From Alitta virens (Eukaryota > Annelida > Polychaeta > Phyllodocida > Nereididae), in assembly GCA_932294295.1 (NCBI GenBank), contig OW028576.1:40249247-40313246 (forward strand): a stretch of 64,000 nucleotides of DNA. Direction: 5' to 3'. Every line of letters starts with the position of its first letter. The first letter of the stretch is position 1. The position numbers and the translations under genes are program-made. Below are positions 22,396 through 36,189 of this stretch, in pieces. The notes under the pieces were generated by a model. That model was given only the letters and a program-made list of their open reading frames with translations, was not told the origin of the DNA and searched no databases.

Positions 22396-25300
22396 ACCTC
22401 ACATATAAGGACTAATTTGCCATTAAGTTGTCTTAATGGGAAGGTTGTATTTTGATTACCAAACATTAACAAAGTAATAATTGACTCAGATATACAATGT
22501 TAATATTATCACCAGAGAGAGTTCTAATATAATGATAGGCACCTCAGCTTATTAATAATTCACAACAATAATTCTATAATTTGGTCAATAACAATCTTCT
22601 GGTCACCAAATCAATATCATAAACCATAATTTGGGTAATTGTGTTAGACCCCAAACCACAAATTGACCAAATTTCCAATAACAATATTCACAATTAATTG
22701 ATTAATGTACAAAATAAGTACTTTGCTTAAAAAATGGTTTGTAAATTGTAGTAATTGTAAAATATTAATTAATTACATTAAAACCTCTCCATTAAGACCC
22801 TTGGTGCAAATTGTACTGGTCAAAATGATGAGGTGGTCTAAATGGAAAGGTAAAATACAATTTAAAGTAAATAATTAGACACTAAATATCTTGCTGCAAG
22901 GTCTCTGAAAAGTGAGGCGATATCATAGTTATTATTTTGAGAATAACTGGTTTTGCTAAAATATTATGGAAATCGTCATAATGCTATATTTTTGCTGTTT
23001 GTCATAATATTATTACAATAGGATTTACTATGGAATAAATACTGATTTTTAAATTGTGCGTTCACGGTTTAAAAAATATATATATATGTAATTATTTAGA
23101 TAGCACAACATATTTTTATTTATTTTTATATCTTGTCTACTTTTGCCTAATGAAATTAACCATTACGACATTAATTGGTGAAAATTAAGTATTTTTGAAA
23201 ATCAGTGACAATACAATATTATTAAAATAATAATAATTATTATTATTATTATAAAATTTTACATGCATAGATATAAATGGGTTTCTTACATAACTTTAAT
23301 AACAAGTATTTTAAAGAAACATACATGCAAGCATGCAATAAAATATATTTGATAAATGACAATAAAAGTACTATATTTAGCAATAAAGCATTATGTTACA
23401 AGCCATAATCTAAAATATGCATATATATGTAGGCCAATATCACAGATAGTTAAAATATATCAATAATATCCTTCATACAAATTTATCACAGTAGCTTTGA
23501 AAATGAATTATGAATATCCAAAATCAACTTCACAACTAGCTTCGATCGACTGCATATTACAATTTACAGTTAATAAAGTCATGAATATCAGATTGATTTT
23601 TGACTTGCTCGGCAAGACATATAATATATGTCAATAACAAGTTCACACATTAGACAGAAAAATATGTCAGTAAATAAACTTTAAGAAAAACTGAACAATT
23701 CACACAAAAATATAACTTTTAAAATTCACACAAAAAGTACACACTTGAAAAATTCACATAAATGAATAGTACATGATATGTTTTAAGCACCGAAGCATAA
23801 TATAATATTTATAATTATAATTGATGATCATAAATATCATAATTATGACATTGAGTGTAGATCAAGGCTTTTTTTTGTATATTTTAAAGCAAACATATGG
23901 TCTTCTAAAAAAACTGATTGAATGCCATCAGGGCCTTGCTAGATTCACTATATCTCTCCGAAATTAATAAACATACCCTATCATGTAATTTTTCATGCCA
24001 TCAAACATTGCCGATTTGTTTACATAGCAAGTGATTTTATGGCCAATGAAATGAAAACGAGGCATAAACGAACGTCATAAGCGTCGTCGGTTCGTAATGT
24101 AATTTATTATTCTGTACCTTAAATTTGTGTCTGATTTTCAAAATTCCAAGTTTATTATAAAATATGTGTAGGTGTTTCGCTTTCCATGAATTAAAACAAC
24201 TCTGACCTCAACTTTTCATAAAATGACTTTGAAATCGCTAATCGGCGACGCCCTCCATCACGTTGCAATGAATAATTAGCTAAAATGTAAACAAAGTCGA
24301 TGCAATAAATTCCGGTAACAATTTCTAATTTAGTACCATCTAGACAGTTTGGATTATCGAATTAATCAGTAAGAAGCATTTTCTTTCATTGGATAGCTTT
24401 TTTGTTGGTACAAAAACCGTCTGACAATGCAGCTTTAATATATTATTCAATATAGTAGACGTCTGACAAAAGCTCTCAAAAGGACAATTGCGTTAATTTT
24501 CATTGACATCCTAGATAAATCGATGCACAGCAGAAATTAAGCCAATATGACTGCATAACAACGCTTAACTACCAGCAGTGTCTGTTGAATTTATATTGTA
24601 AAACATAGGCCGCATTGCAGCATACCCTCAGCAGGCGATAAACTCACACACTAACTGTATGATATATATAGACCATCAGACAACTGACAGCACCAAACGT
24701 TTGCAGTATGATAACAAGCAATTGACATATAAGGAATTTCAAACACATTAAATATTAATAATACAGTGTATCAATATGGTTAAAATACGCATTTCAGCTG
24801 ACAGTGCACCAACTTCTAATTAAAATAGAGAAATACAATAACTATCTACATAATAAATATCTTACAGTAACATGTAAATGCAAAAATACATTGTATAACA
24901 GTATTATATCATGAAATATCAAGATATGTTCAGCAGTACTTCTGTTCCTCCTGGCCTTTCACACACTCTAAATAGGAAAGTTCTATTGTTCCGTGTGTCT
25001 ATACATGACGGCAAATATATCCGTCTTGAGTCTTGTTAATACATTTTATTTGATATAGACTTGTCAAATATATTTTATGAAGAATATTACTTCAGGTTAA
25101 ATTAATATCTGAATTAAAATGTAACTCATGATTTACTAAGATCCATAAGTCTTGATGCAAGAGCTTCAGTTAGGCCATTGCGCGGGAGAGGGTCTTGGTG
25201 AATTCGGGGGAGCAAGAATCCTAGTTGGCGAGCAAGGAATTTGACGATGTAGATCAGTTTACCTTAATCATAATAATACGACGTGGCAAGTGTCCATACA

Positions 25301-25971
25301 TAATTGACTGATGCAATGTCGTATCAGACAAATTTTAAAGAACTACTTCGCTCACCACTTAGTTAAATTTAACGAATCTAGTAGTTGACCTACTTCCGCT
25401 GTTTATTCATATCCATCAGACTCTCGTCTGCAACTCGGCCTGAGGGTATGCATTCAGACTAAGGATCCATGCTATGCTACACAGTTTTAATTCCTGACAT
25501 AGTTTCTTCTTTTACAACAGGAAACTACACGAGAAATGACTCGATCAAATGTGATAGGACAGCAAAAGAGGTGGGACAGACACACAGCGACATTGTGCAT
25601 ACATAAGTCAATTGAATCCATGCATTGATCCGAAGTTCCTACTTGACCCCACTTAACCGAAGCAAAAAGGCGTAGTCCTTGTCTTCGATGTTATTGGTCA
25701 TAATGACTAACTCACGGTCATAACTTCTCAGATTAAGCTAAAATAATTTGTTAGTGACTATGGTAATGAGAGTTGGTCATTCTCGATATAGTAAAATGGC
25801 TCAGACTAAGTCAAATGATTTTCACTATGCTCTTAATTGCTTGGTCAAGCAGTGGAGATGTACTATATTACACATAAAACACTTATTAAATGCACCATGA
25901 GAATTAACAATGGTTTTGTCTTGTTTTTTGGAAGCCGAACATAAATCGTCTTTGACTGGGAGTTCAGAATT
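22396..25971. other. Long AT-rich stretch without recognised genes
   Basis: Holds a (TAA/ATT)n tract at about 23215-23255 and short AT microsatellites. No phase-consistent exon was found. The right end is probably 3' UTR of the membrane-protein gene ending at 25972; the left part may contain unrecognised 5' exons of the coiled-coil gene. Confidence 0.45.
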
Positions 25972-28900
25972 CTACCGACCAATGCCATAAATCTTTCTCG
26001 CTTCATCCATATTGCTGTCGGACCTTTGAACTTTTTGCACCTTCTTCTTTTTCTTCTTCTTCTTCTTCTTTTGCTTCTTCTCATTTCCATTTGAAGTTTT
26101 CTCTTCCCAGTAGGTGTCGCTGGGTGACACCGTACTACTTCCGACTTCCGGTGCTGGGTCGTTGGTTTCGACTTCCGGCATGGCGACCCTATTGGCTAGA
26201 CCTGCGCTTTGAAGATTCTCCCTTTTGATGAAATGGAATAAGAATACTTAAATTCAGATAACAATCAAATATTGGGTTTAAAATATGTATTTACTTATTA
26301 TTAAGATATATTCATACAGGAACACAATTTCAGCAAAAGCTCTTTCAAAATAAATAGGCCCCAATTGACTTTACATGCGTGGGTTTGTTTTAGATTTTGA
26401 ATGTACCTTGGTTGAATTTATCTTGCAATCAGAATCTCAATCCCAACAAATTTTAATTTTCTTCATATCTTAACAATATGCTTTATTTAAGTTTTTCTCA
26501 GAGGTTTCATCCCCTTAGAAATATTTCAAACCTTACTGAGAATGTTCTCATCAGCTTAAGAATCTTGATGCATATTTAAATCATAATTTACATGACTTAG
26601 TTAAAATGGCAAGCCTTTGAGTTAACTCTAAATTGATATTTGTGGTTGGTAGTTATAATGCAAAGCAACTTTTACAAAGATAGCATCAAACTGTATTAGT
26701 ACTATGTAAAAAGAAAAAGCCAGTGCCTTGGTCGCAATGTACAACTTATGGTACGATCTTCGTGATGATAAAATTTATTAATTTTAAAGATTCTAAGATT
26801 TGTGACAAAAGTATCAGAATACTGTAACTAACGTAAAGTTACTGTGTCTCCAGATTTAGCACATTCAAGTAATTATATAAACCGATAATGCCTTCCTGTC
26901 TCATGATATTTTTCACCATTACATGCCCACTTTTGCACAACAATTTACTTTTAATTTACAACAGATGATATAAATATTAGTTTTTCATGCCATCAAAAAC
27001 TCACAACATGTAAACAAACCCAGTGATGACATCACAATACTGAACAATGGTGATGGTGTAATTTCCATTGCATTTCCAATGTTTTGGTCTGGATTTTCTC
27101 TCAATGTATGATTTATTTTTAGTATTTAATGTCTGACAAGATCAAATTAAGTGTGCCTTTATTAATAAAGTTTATTTTCAACTATTTGAAAGAGTCTTAG
27201 AAAACTGCAAATTTTACAGACAGTGCGGATTATTGCTCACCTTGCTGGTTGGCTGTACTTGATGCTGGCTGTTGAAGCTTTTATTTCAAACGGAGTCTTG
27301 GATCTCTCTGGAGTTTTTGGTTTTTCATCCATGATTTTAGATTTGTAATCTTCCGATAGTGTCTTATCATAAGGCGATTCACTATCTTTGATTTTATTGT
27401 TACCCCCTGAAACATATTGGTTGTTTATGTTAGTATAGTCAAATAATACAGAACTCATTACTCGCCCAGCGAACACATGACATTATAACAGTAGTGGAAA
27501 GCGAGGATTCCAAAATTGTTAACAGTTTATTTGTTGGAAAAAAGCTGTATTGCAAAAAGCATTAGCTGAGTCCAACATAGCTTTTTGAATCCAATAAACT
27601 CTCTATTGGATGACTTTCAATCCACCATTTGTTATATTCTCCAGTGAAATGTCACAGAAAAAAAGCCCAGTTTCTACTTAAGTGAAACTAACCCTCTGAC
27701 AGGTTCTACTCACCCTCAGATATCGGATAAAAAAATATAATCATGTTTCATTTCTTCACGTTAACTTACATAATTGACAGGTTCAGTGAGTATAGCATTT
27801 TTTAACTGCATATCTGCTTTTTAAAACAGTTTGAGAAATAATTTCATTTCAGGCTTATTTGTAATTATTTGTAATTATTTTTAATTAATTAATTAATTTA
27901 AGTGTTCCGTTTCAAATGCAATCAGCTATCAGAAACATAAAGAGCAATTGACAAATCCAATTTGTGTAATTACACTGTTTCACTTAAGAAAGAGTGAGAG
28001 CAGTGAGTGTGTGTAGCCAGTTTCATTTTATGGGTCAGAGTGTGGGTGTGTCACTCAACTGGCCAATCAGGGTCAGTGGCCTGCAAATGGAGTGACCACT
28101 GCTACACTGGCATAAAAATAGCGGAATCACAAGCAAAAATTTATGATAGTTACCATTCAAATCACATAGGAATGAAATAATGTAAGTATAAATTTAAGCT
28201 GATGTTGAGTTGCTAGGCATTTTACATGATGGGCCACCAATAGATATTTGTTAAAAACCTTCATAGGCTTTCACCCCTAAGACCAAAATGAACCATGCCA
28301 ATTTCCGGGAAATCAGACTAACATTGGTGAGTCTATTAATGTTGGAGGGGGGACTGTTAAGATGCAATAAAAGCCTTGGTACAATTAACCCAGGCACTTT
28401 TGAACTATGTTCACGGAAGACAAACATGCTAAAGTTAAGTCATTTAAGCCTTTTTCAAGCTTGTGAAGATCATTGTTCTGACCATAGATTAAATTTACAC
28501 AAAAGTGAGTGATGTCACTGGCAATCTTCACAAGGCTCAGAGCAAATTTAGTAAACCTGATTTTAGAACATATATCAATCAATAAGAGTTCTGATATATA
28601 GAGGGTAAATTATTCTTAAGGATTTAGATTCTGATACAAAAAAAACAAAATACTGCCTAAGGATGACTAACTATTTTAGACAAACCTGACTGACTTGATA
28701 GTCAGAATGGTTATTGTGGTCAGTCATCTTGGAAAGACATGCAAAATGTAAAATCATGGTCAAAACAAACTTTCAGTGAAATGTAGTCAACTTTTTACAA
28801 CAATCTAGTAAAAATACTCACCTCTTAATTTGATAATGAGCACAAAGATAATGATTATGACGATGACGACCAAGAAACATAAAACTGATATTATGATAAT

Positions 28901-30890
28901 CTGCCACCACAGAATTTCATTGTTTTTCTTTTTTGCTGTTGTGTTATTTTCGTTAGTGCCAGCTGAAATGAAAATGAAAATATAAAACCTCATCATTATC
29001 ATTTAGTATTGACAAAAGTAATTGTTGGTTAATGTTGAACACTGATTTACTAAGGTGTTACCAGAACTATAAAATATGAAATACTTCTACATTGTATAAA
29101 CTAAAGGTAAACATTGGTTTTTTAAGATATTTTTGTCTAAAAGCTTAAATGTAGATTTGCTTAGGTTAATTACACTTGATCAGCTTTTCTGTATGTCAAT
29201 TTAGTTAATTATACTTATTGATTTATTTTCTTTAAATTGTATTATATTCGGTAATATACACTAAACTAAATATCTCTTTTTATAGTCAAAGTAGCTAATT
29301 TTTATATCTGGCGTCTAGACCTATGACACAATATACCTATGACAGATATGGTTTTGTAACAATGCCAGATATATATTACGAACACTTTGTTTGAGGGTGA
29401 AGGTAATTAGGTCAAGGACCCAGGCGGGGTAGTCTTACAGATGCTTTGATTTGATTGGTTGTTCAATTATGAAGAACCCGTCAGGGGCCTCTTCACTTAT
29501 TTAAATGTACTTCCAAAAGTTTATAAATTAAATTTTTAGGCATAATTGAACTTGTAACGCTAAACACATTGCTCGTTCACTGCTCAGGCGAGCTATTTAT
29601 AGAACACAGAGGCATACACTTCCAGATGTGAAGGCAAAGTGGATAGAGCGCAATTTAATTCTGCTGAGTGTGGGGACATTGGTTCGAATCCAGCTCAGAG
29701 AATTTCTTGTTTTTTTTCTTTCATCCAATTGACAATAACATATTTACTGCTATCACACATTGCCAGATATCTTTTTATTTTTTTAAAATAATTTTCATGT
29801 TTAAGAACTTCTTAAAAATAACCTGTTTTAAATAGCTTTAACAATTTTAACTGTGTATAGAATCTTAAGAGATTATCTGTTACATATAATTATGCTAATT
29901 GTTATGGTAATAACACCTTTTGTTTTAGTATTTAGTATGTTTAATTGGACATTAATGTAAATACTACAATAAAACTAAAGGTGTACTATTGTACAGCCAC
30001 AGACTCACCAAAAATAATGCTTTCAATAAAACATAGTAAAGATCAATAAAACACCATGAAATATTCATTTAAGTTGCATGGACAGTATAGATTATTATGG
30101 TACTTTCACACTATGGCCTACAAAATATGAAGTTGTCATAACTATATCGTTTATTTGTTTCGTATTGTTGTTATAAATATAGCAATATATGAGTCTATAT
30201 TAGAACAACAACTTATGAAAATTATTAAAGTTTATGAAATTAATTTGAATATTTATTTCTTTTACAGGTGTAATTTAATCATACATATTCCGAAAGATAT
30301 ATTTTAATTTTTTCTTACTTTTAAACGATTTATTTAGATTTGCAAAATATTATAGTTTTCTTCGATAATTTTATTTTTTGGTCAAAAATTCACACAAATT
30401 CCGTGAAATGCCAATATTTAAATTTCTAAATTAAATTGTATCTGAAATTACTGACGTATTTCTATGACGCACTTTTTCATGCACCCTTTTGTATGTATTT
30501 ATTTACAGGTATATCAAAATGTTCACAAATAAATTCTGAATAATGCCAAAAAATAAATTTCTCAAACCAATTTAATCTGGAGTCAGTAAAATTACTGGCA
30601 TTTATATGAAGTTTCTAAATCTATTCTGACATTTATTTATAGATAGAATATATTGTTTTTTTATTAACAGATATATTCAAGTTGGTATCCATTTACATTC
30701 AACCAAAGTATAGCTGAATATCTGTAACTTGTGTGCTAGGTAATTATATTGATGTTCATATAGTTACGGCTATTTCAAAACTGACATATTCTCACCACTA
30801 ACCTTGAATAGTTTCTTCAACCAATAACACCAGTGTAATCAAAAATATATTAGTAGCTTTTATAGATGACACTTGTGGTACCCCTTCCAT
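25972..30890 (-). CDS. Small single-pass membrane protein with lysine-rich tail
   Basis: Four minus-strand exons: 30890-30803, 28962-28822, 27406-27241, 26206-25972. Phases 1, 1, 2 match exactly, giving 630 nt and 209 residues ending in TAG. Exon 1 encodes a short polar start and then a hydrophobic stretch (Ile-Phe-Leu-Ile-Thr-Leu-Val-Leu-Leu-Val), a likely signal peptide. Exon 2 gives an ectodomain of only about 17 residues with overlapping N-glycosylation sequons (Asn-Asn-Thr-Thr). It continues with a transmembrane helix of about 24 residues, almost all Ile, Val and Leu, stopped by Lys-Leu-Arg. Exons 3 and 4 encode a hydrophilic tail with SP/TP sites (Thr-Pro-Glu-Arg-Ser-Lys-Thr-Pro), acidic patches and a run of about ten Lys encoded by AAG. 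No homologue is recognised. A type I membrane adaptor or an ancillary subunit is conceivable, but that is inference. Confidence 0.75.
26040..26083 (-). repeat. (AAG)n tract coding poly-lysine
   Basis: Trinucleotide repeat inside the last exon of the membrane-protein gene. It encodes Lys-Lys-Gln and then about ten Lys, so length polymorphism would change the protein without a frameshift. Confidence 0.8.
27510..27690. repeat. Dispersed repeat, copy 1
   Basis: Shares 'gagtccaacatagctttt', 'caatccaccatttgttatattctc' and 'gaaatgtcacaga' with 60295-60445. Non-coding, in the intron of the membrane-protein gene. Confidence 0.7.
29625..29705 (+). repeat. tRNA-like sequence (SINE head or tRNA relic)
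   Basis: Carries 'tggatagagcgc' as an A-box-like element and GGTTCGAATCC as a perfect B box at tRNA-like spacing, followed by a T-run at 29708. Acceptor-stem pairing is poor, so it is not called as a functional tRNA. Confidence 0.5.
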
Positions 30891-31159
30891 GATATAATAT
30901 AAACAATGAGAATTAACTTTTAAATCCTTTGATATTTTAGTGAATTTTGCTGTGTCTGTTTGTTGTCATGTGATGTGGTCACATGACAGGATCAATCTGA
31001 AAGTGCATGTCTCCTAGAAACTGCTAAAATCAATGATTAAATTATTCATAGCTACAGACATATGTAGGATATATCAGTGTACTGGTGAGGTTAAAATAGT
31101 AGTTTTTGCGACAGAACTATAATTGACATTTCTGTTGTATTATTTTTATTGTATATTCC

Positions 31160-31345
31160 ATGAATGAATAAAAAAATATATATATATATTTATATATATA
31201 TATAGTCTGTATTTAAAGATTTTGACCAAAAATATGGTATTGTAGCACTTTGCTTTGTTTTGTATTGTATTATATTGTATTGAATTGTATTAAATTGTAT
31301 TAAATTGTACTATATTGTATTGTAGTGTATAGTATATTATAGTAT
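31160..31345. repeat. (TA)n and (TATTG)n simple repeats
   Basis: A TATATA tract at about 31170-31204, then a TATTGTATTG-type array at 31240-31340. Confidence 0.85.
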
Positions 31346-31454
31346 AATTTACTTACTGTATGTGAGGTCAAAGTAGTAGTTTTTTTGTCAAAATATGAAT
31401 TTCTCTTGATTGCTGGTTTTTTTCAGATTTTGACCGAAAAATGTATTGTGTTGC

Positions 31455-31835
31455 GTAGTATTCGATCCCTGGCCCGGGCACTCTTCATGAGCATATTATT
31501 GGAGGTGCCTTGTACTCAGTGTCTATGCTGAGGCAAGTGAAAACTTAACCCCACCCACGCGTAACATGGTGTGGAATGCCAGCCATTATCACGGGGTAAA
31601 TGTGTAACATGGGGGGGACTCCTACTCTCTCTCACCTCATCAATCAACCCTCGATAGCGGCAAGAACTTGCCTTAGAGGGCTGCACTTCCATATCTATCT
31701 ATCTCTCTATCTATCTATCTATCAATCTATCTATCATCTCATCATTACATCGGCTTTGTCAGCACATCAAAAGGCTTATATCATAAGCTGGCAAGCTTCA
31801 GACGAGTAGCGTTGAGACATTGGATAATGAATTAC
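31455..31835 (+). mobile_element. Two nested SINE family 2 copies with a (TATC)n tail
   Basis: A variant with the 'tcatctcatcattacatc ... ttatatcataagctg' end is interrupted at about 31590-31735 by a 5'-truncated variant. The inserted piece starts at 'acggggtaaatgtg' and ends 'gcacttccatatctatc' with a TATC tail. The outer copy resumes directly afterwards. Confidence 0.75.
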
Positions 31836-33100
31836 AGGCTATTCTAAAGCGCAAAAAGTCGATTTGCTGCCTGTCCCAGTACTTATGCAAAGTACTGTAT
31901 GTACTTTTGGGGAGTGCTGTATGCTCTAAGTTGTGGTGCAAATGTACTATGCTCAGTCTCCCAGGAGATATCACTGGGTTCCACTTGATCGTAAATCAGA
32001 ATACAACTAACTCTGTTGCTAACATAAATAAGCCTTGAATTATGCATGCAGTAGTTGGACTCATCAGTTCCTGCAATGAAGCGAAAATGGTTGCTTAATA
32101 TGGCGCAAAATATCTGAATGGAGTTCAGAGTTCGAGTTTATTTATTTTTACCAATCTCCGCAAATACAATTTTACAACCTAATATTACGTAATACATGAA
32201 TACAAAACAGACTGGTAATGGGGGTACACCCGAGTATAACAGTATACAGTAACCCATAGGGTGGATGCCCCCCAGTGAAAGAAAAAATAAAATAAAATAA
32301 AAATATATAAAACAAGAAAACAAGAAATATGAAAAATAAACACTGGACTTAATTTTCCTTATAAACAACACCATTTTTCAATGAAAAAAATAAAATAAAA
32401 TACATATATATATATATAATGCTTATAATAATTGAAACGTGATTTTGAATAGGTCTTTACAAAAGATATTTTAGTATTTACATTTCTTAATTGCTGTGGT
32501 AAATGCAGCCATGAAATATCATGGAATGCTTTGCCAATGAATAATATGTTGTATAAATAAATATATATACATATATTTGTATCATTGCGTCTGAAGCCTA
32601 GTCAACGCTTACGATTAACTGCATGAGGCAGATATGATGATGACATGATATAGTGTTGCACTGAAGCACTTCTCTTGTTAAATGAAGTTGCTAGTTAACC
32701 TAATTGGCTTGGCAGTGAGGGCAGGAATAGTACTATTCTTGGTGAGGGTCCCGGATCTGAAGCTCTAGTACAATCCAGTTAAAGTTAAATGAAGATGGAG
32801 TCCAAAATAAAGTTTAATGGTTTATTTCATTTAAAATAGTTGTCTGTTCCCCACAAAATCCAAGAATTACATGTTGAAAAGTCTCATGTAGAACCAGCCT
32901 TCACTCAAGAAGAAAATAGCAAGGACTCTCTGCAGCAGTCACTCTCTGCAGCATTCCCTTCTGTCTTTCTCTGCCTCCCTCTGCCTAGAGGGGGGCTGGG
33001 TGGAGGTTATATACCTGGCCTAAAGTGGCCAGGCTGCCTGCTGCAAGAGCAGCTGCAGATGGGCATGCTCCAAAGTGCTTATGGAAATTTCCTAGAATTG
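31836..33100. other. Non-coding, AT-rich, no gene recognised
   Basis: Contains T/A-rich runs at 32280-32420 and a more GC-rich block at 32690-33080 with a CTCTGCAGCAGTCACTCTCTGCAGCA duplication near 32930. That block could be a remnant of an LTR or another element. No splice-consistent exon was found. Confidence 0.4.
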
Positions 33101-33102
33101 TT

Positions 33103-33225
33103 ATACTTTTGAAATAATTTTCATAGATACTTTTGAAATAATTTTCATAGATACTTTTGAAATAATTTTCATAGATACTTTTGCAATAATTTTTATAGAT
33201 ACTTTTGCAATTATTTTTTTAGATG
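33103..33225. repeat. 25-bp tandem repeat, about five copies
   Basis: Unit 'atacttttgaaataattttcatag', with the later copies changed to 'gcaataatttttatag'. Confidence 0.92.
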
Positions 33226-33339
33226 GTTAAGGGAGCATTAATGAATAAGTATCTTTTGGGGTAGCATGTATGATAGCCTTATGACAATAGCTTAGAGTCT
33301 GCACCATATATAGATGCTTTTTATTGAAACAATTAGTTC

Positions 33340-33400
33340 AAGATGGGTATCTCACATGCCCCAACATAGACACTGAATACAAGGCACTACCACCAATGCA
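33340..33400 (-). mobile_element. SINE family 2 fragment
   Basis: Short reverse-strand piece of the body ('ggtagtgccttgtattcagtg', 'tctatgttggggcatgtgag' on the minus strand). Confidence 0.55.
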
Positions 33401-33789
33401 GTTTTCCTGAAGCTTACCTTATTGGTAAATTCATCCTTGTTTTTTTTAATATAGTGAGTATCATGAACTATTTGACTAGATATTTTATTGACCATAAAAC
33501 GACTACCTAGCATTTTGTAATAACTTTTTGGCATTTACTACGTAAGTGTGAGTTATCAAGGATTGACATTATTAATTCTTAAATTCACTCATCCCACGGT
33601 TAAGACCAATCAGTAAACTAGTCTAAGACTTAATATTTGTTTGTATTTCTGTGTGACTAAAAACTTAATTTAGATTTTTCTAATAATTTTGATAATTTCT
33701 GCCCTGAAAAATCCATGCCAAACATCACCAATTTATATTTATGTCCCTCGGAAATAAACTGTTCATGTCACATCACAATTAGGTGCAGG

Positions 33790-34012
33790 CCTGTTCAAGC
33801 ATGAGTCTTTCTCAGCTCCATGGGGGAGTATGCGCCTAATCTGCAGCCATTAAGGTGCTCACGGCCTTTAGCCAAGTACCCATTTACACCTGGGTGGAAT
33901 GAAGCAGTGGTTCAAGTAGGATCTGCTCAGTTCCTCCATGCTGTGGCTGGGTTTGAACCCCAAACTAGTGACCATGCACCTAGTAGTCCAACACTTATTC
34001 ACAGGATCATGG
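33790..34012 (-). mobile_element. SINE family 3 (tRNA-like head on minus strand)
   Basis: On the minus strand a tRNA-like head with B box GGTTCAAACCC (plus strand 33951-33961) is followed by a body with 'ccaggtgtaaatgggtacttggctaaaggccgtgag'. The layout is that of a SINE distinct from families 1 and 2. There is only one copy in the window. Confidence 0.55.
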
Positions 34013-35459
34013 CACTCTTTTATGAATGCATTATTTTACTGTTTTGCTCCATGCAAATTATTGTCTTAGAGGGGCCTATTGTGGTAGAAGTTCCCAAAAT
34101 CAACACAAGGGTACCAGATCGCTTCCGGTCTTACGGTCTTCGATAAGAAGTTAAAAATTAGCTGAATTCTCATTGGAATGGGCTTAATGATTATATTTTA
34201 CTAATTTAGGGCCTAGACTCCATGAAAACAGAAAAATAAAATAAAATCGATTTAGGATAAATTGTGGGTGATTAAAAACTTAACCAAATTTCAAGGCCCT
34301 GTCAGTGCAGAGCTACTCATTTTGGAGAGCGTTGCTTTCCAGGTAAGTGCTAAATAATCCCACACTTCACCTATATTAACTATAATTAAATTGATAATGA
34401 GACTTTATAGTGATAGAATAGTAAGAAGCTATTTTCTTCAATTTTTTTCTATTAAAATAAAGTTGATACAAGAAATATAATAAAATTAAAATTGCACAGA
34501 GTAAGAACAGAACCAGGCAAAAAGATGACAAAATATCAGGGAGCATGCATATGGAATGAGATTATTTCACAGCTGCCGTCCCATTTTGCGGTAGAGAAAG
34601 TTTCATTAAAGGCATGTAGTAGAACGATAAAGAATTATCTTATATACATAAAGTATCAACAATCGTAATTATTTTAATATTTCCAGATATTATTCCAAAT
34701 TATCAATATTTTTCTTTCATTTTATAGCATAAAAATGACTTTATTCAACTCTGTTTCAATATCATTTTAATACACATTCAATTATCATCTCAATATCACA
34801 TTGAATTGTAAATTCTGCCAATTTGTACCAGCTCGATAAGCATATATGCTTCTTCTGGTAAATAAACATACAAAAAAACAATATAAGTAAATGTTTTGGT
34901 ACCCTTCAACCTTTTCTTGTCACAAGGGACATTTTCACCAGGTGGAGTGCCAGATATGTTATATATTGCGCCACCTGGCAGATTTCTCATTTTTACATTT
35001 GAATATTGAATCTGCTCTTTGAAAACAAACTGAGCTGAGCCTGATGGTTCATTTGTTGACCTTTCCACCCTGTCTATTGCTAATGTGAGTGGACTTAAAC
35101 AAAGTGTCATCAGGCTCATTCATTGTCTTCAAAAATGTAATTAGTTACTTTTAATATTAGTTCTAATTAAGTTATGTATGTTTGACTTAGGCCTATAATA
35201 GCTTATAATCTGCTCAAAAGTAATCTTTAAATACTTCCAATGAAATACCTTAATCAAATTTCATTTGGCACTAACCCCATCTATAGAGTAAATATGTAAC
35301 TCAAAGCCTTATCTCATCATTACGTCTGCCTGTGACAAATAAACAATATGATAAAGCAAGACAGTTTATGGTGGATATAAATTTTCACGATAATCTAATA
35401 GTAATACTACATTTCCGATAACTCTATGCTCAACATGGTACAATGTATACAGTCACACC
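34013..35459. other. No gene supported
   Basis: AT-rich. An open frame on the minus strand at 34796-35119 lacks convincing splice sites or a known domain. A weak SINE family 2 fragment lies at 35260-35340. Confidence 0.4.
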
Positions 35460-35819
35460 TGCATGGGCGTCAACACAGAGGGGGTATGTGGGGGATATAT
35501 ATTGGAAAGGGGGGATAATCAATGAAATCAACCCCCCCCCCCTGAAATTCACAAATGAAAATTACCTTTTTTCTACACACTTATGTTTTGTAACATCTGT
35601 GCTTTGTTAAACAGTTTTTATACTTCATATCACATATCAGTGCAGGTTTATCAATATAAATAGTTTGGCATCAATGATCCACCATTACTTTACCTCTTGA
35701 CAAGTGTCGGCGCATTAACTGCCGCCTCTTGTACGCGCAAGGGAAAGTCACAGTGCGACAAAGTAGGCCTGCATCCTGCCCCCTCCCCCAATCCATCTAA
35801 AGAAATCGACGCCCCTGCA
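35460..35819 (+). mobile_element. 360-bp inverted-repeat element (MITE), copy 1
   Basis: The ends are inverted repeats, TGCATGGGCGTC on the left and GACGCCCCTGCA on the right. The interior has the C-run block 'aaatcaacccccccc', 'ctgaaattcacaaatgaaaatta' and, near the right end, 'gggaaagtcacagtgcgac'. The same element lies in opposite orientation 1.5 kb to the right. Confidence 0.75.
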
Positions 35820-36189
35820 CACCTGGTATTACGACATTTGAAATTTTCAAAATAAGACCTATAGCAAGGTTTCACTAGAAATAATTTAATAAATCTAAAT
35901 AAGAAGTTGTTAGATAAAACTCAAAATCGTCAATCTATTTCAAAATGTAGTTTTATGTACACCATGAACAACAGAATATACAAACAAGTGGTATACAAGT
36001 TAAACAATTCAAAGCAGAAATCAATTTACAAATGTACACAAAAAGCGTTATAAAAGTATGAAATACAAGTCTTTTACATAGATTACTCACCAGAGTTACA
36101 TCAAGTTAGAGTTAAAGTCACATTACATTTGTGAATAGAATAATTGCGTGAGATTAAGTCACATGGATAGTCATTGAACGTTGAGCACC

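Noticed and set aside
32840..33112. 90-residue plus-strand frame in a GC-richer block
   Set aside because: Contains internal duplications and looks like part of a repeat; no support as an exon.
34796..35119. 107-residue minus-strand frame
   Set aside because: No good acceptor or donor, no domain; kept as non-coding.
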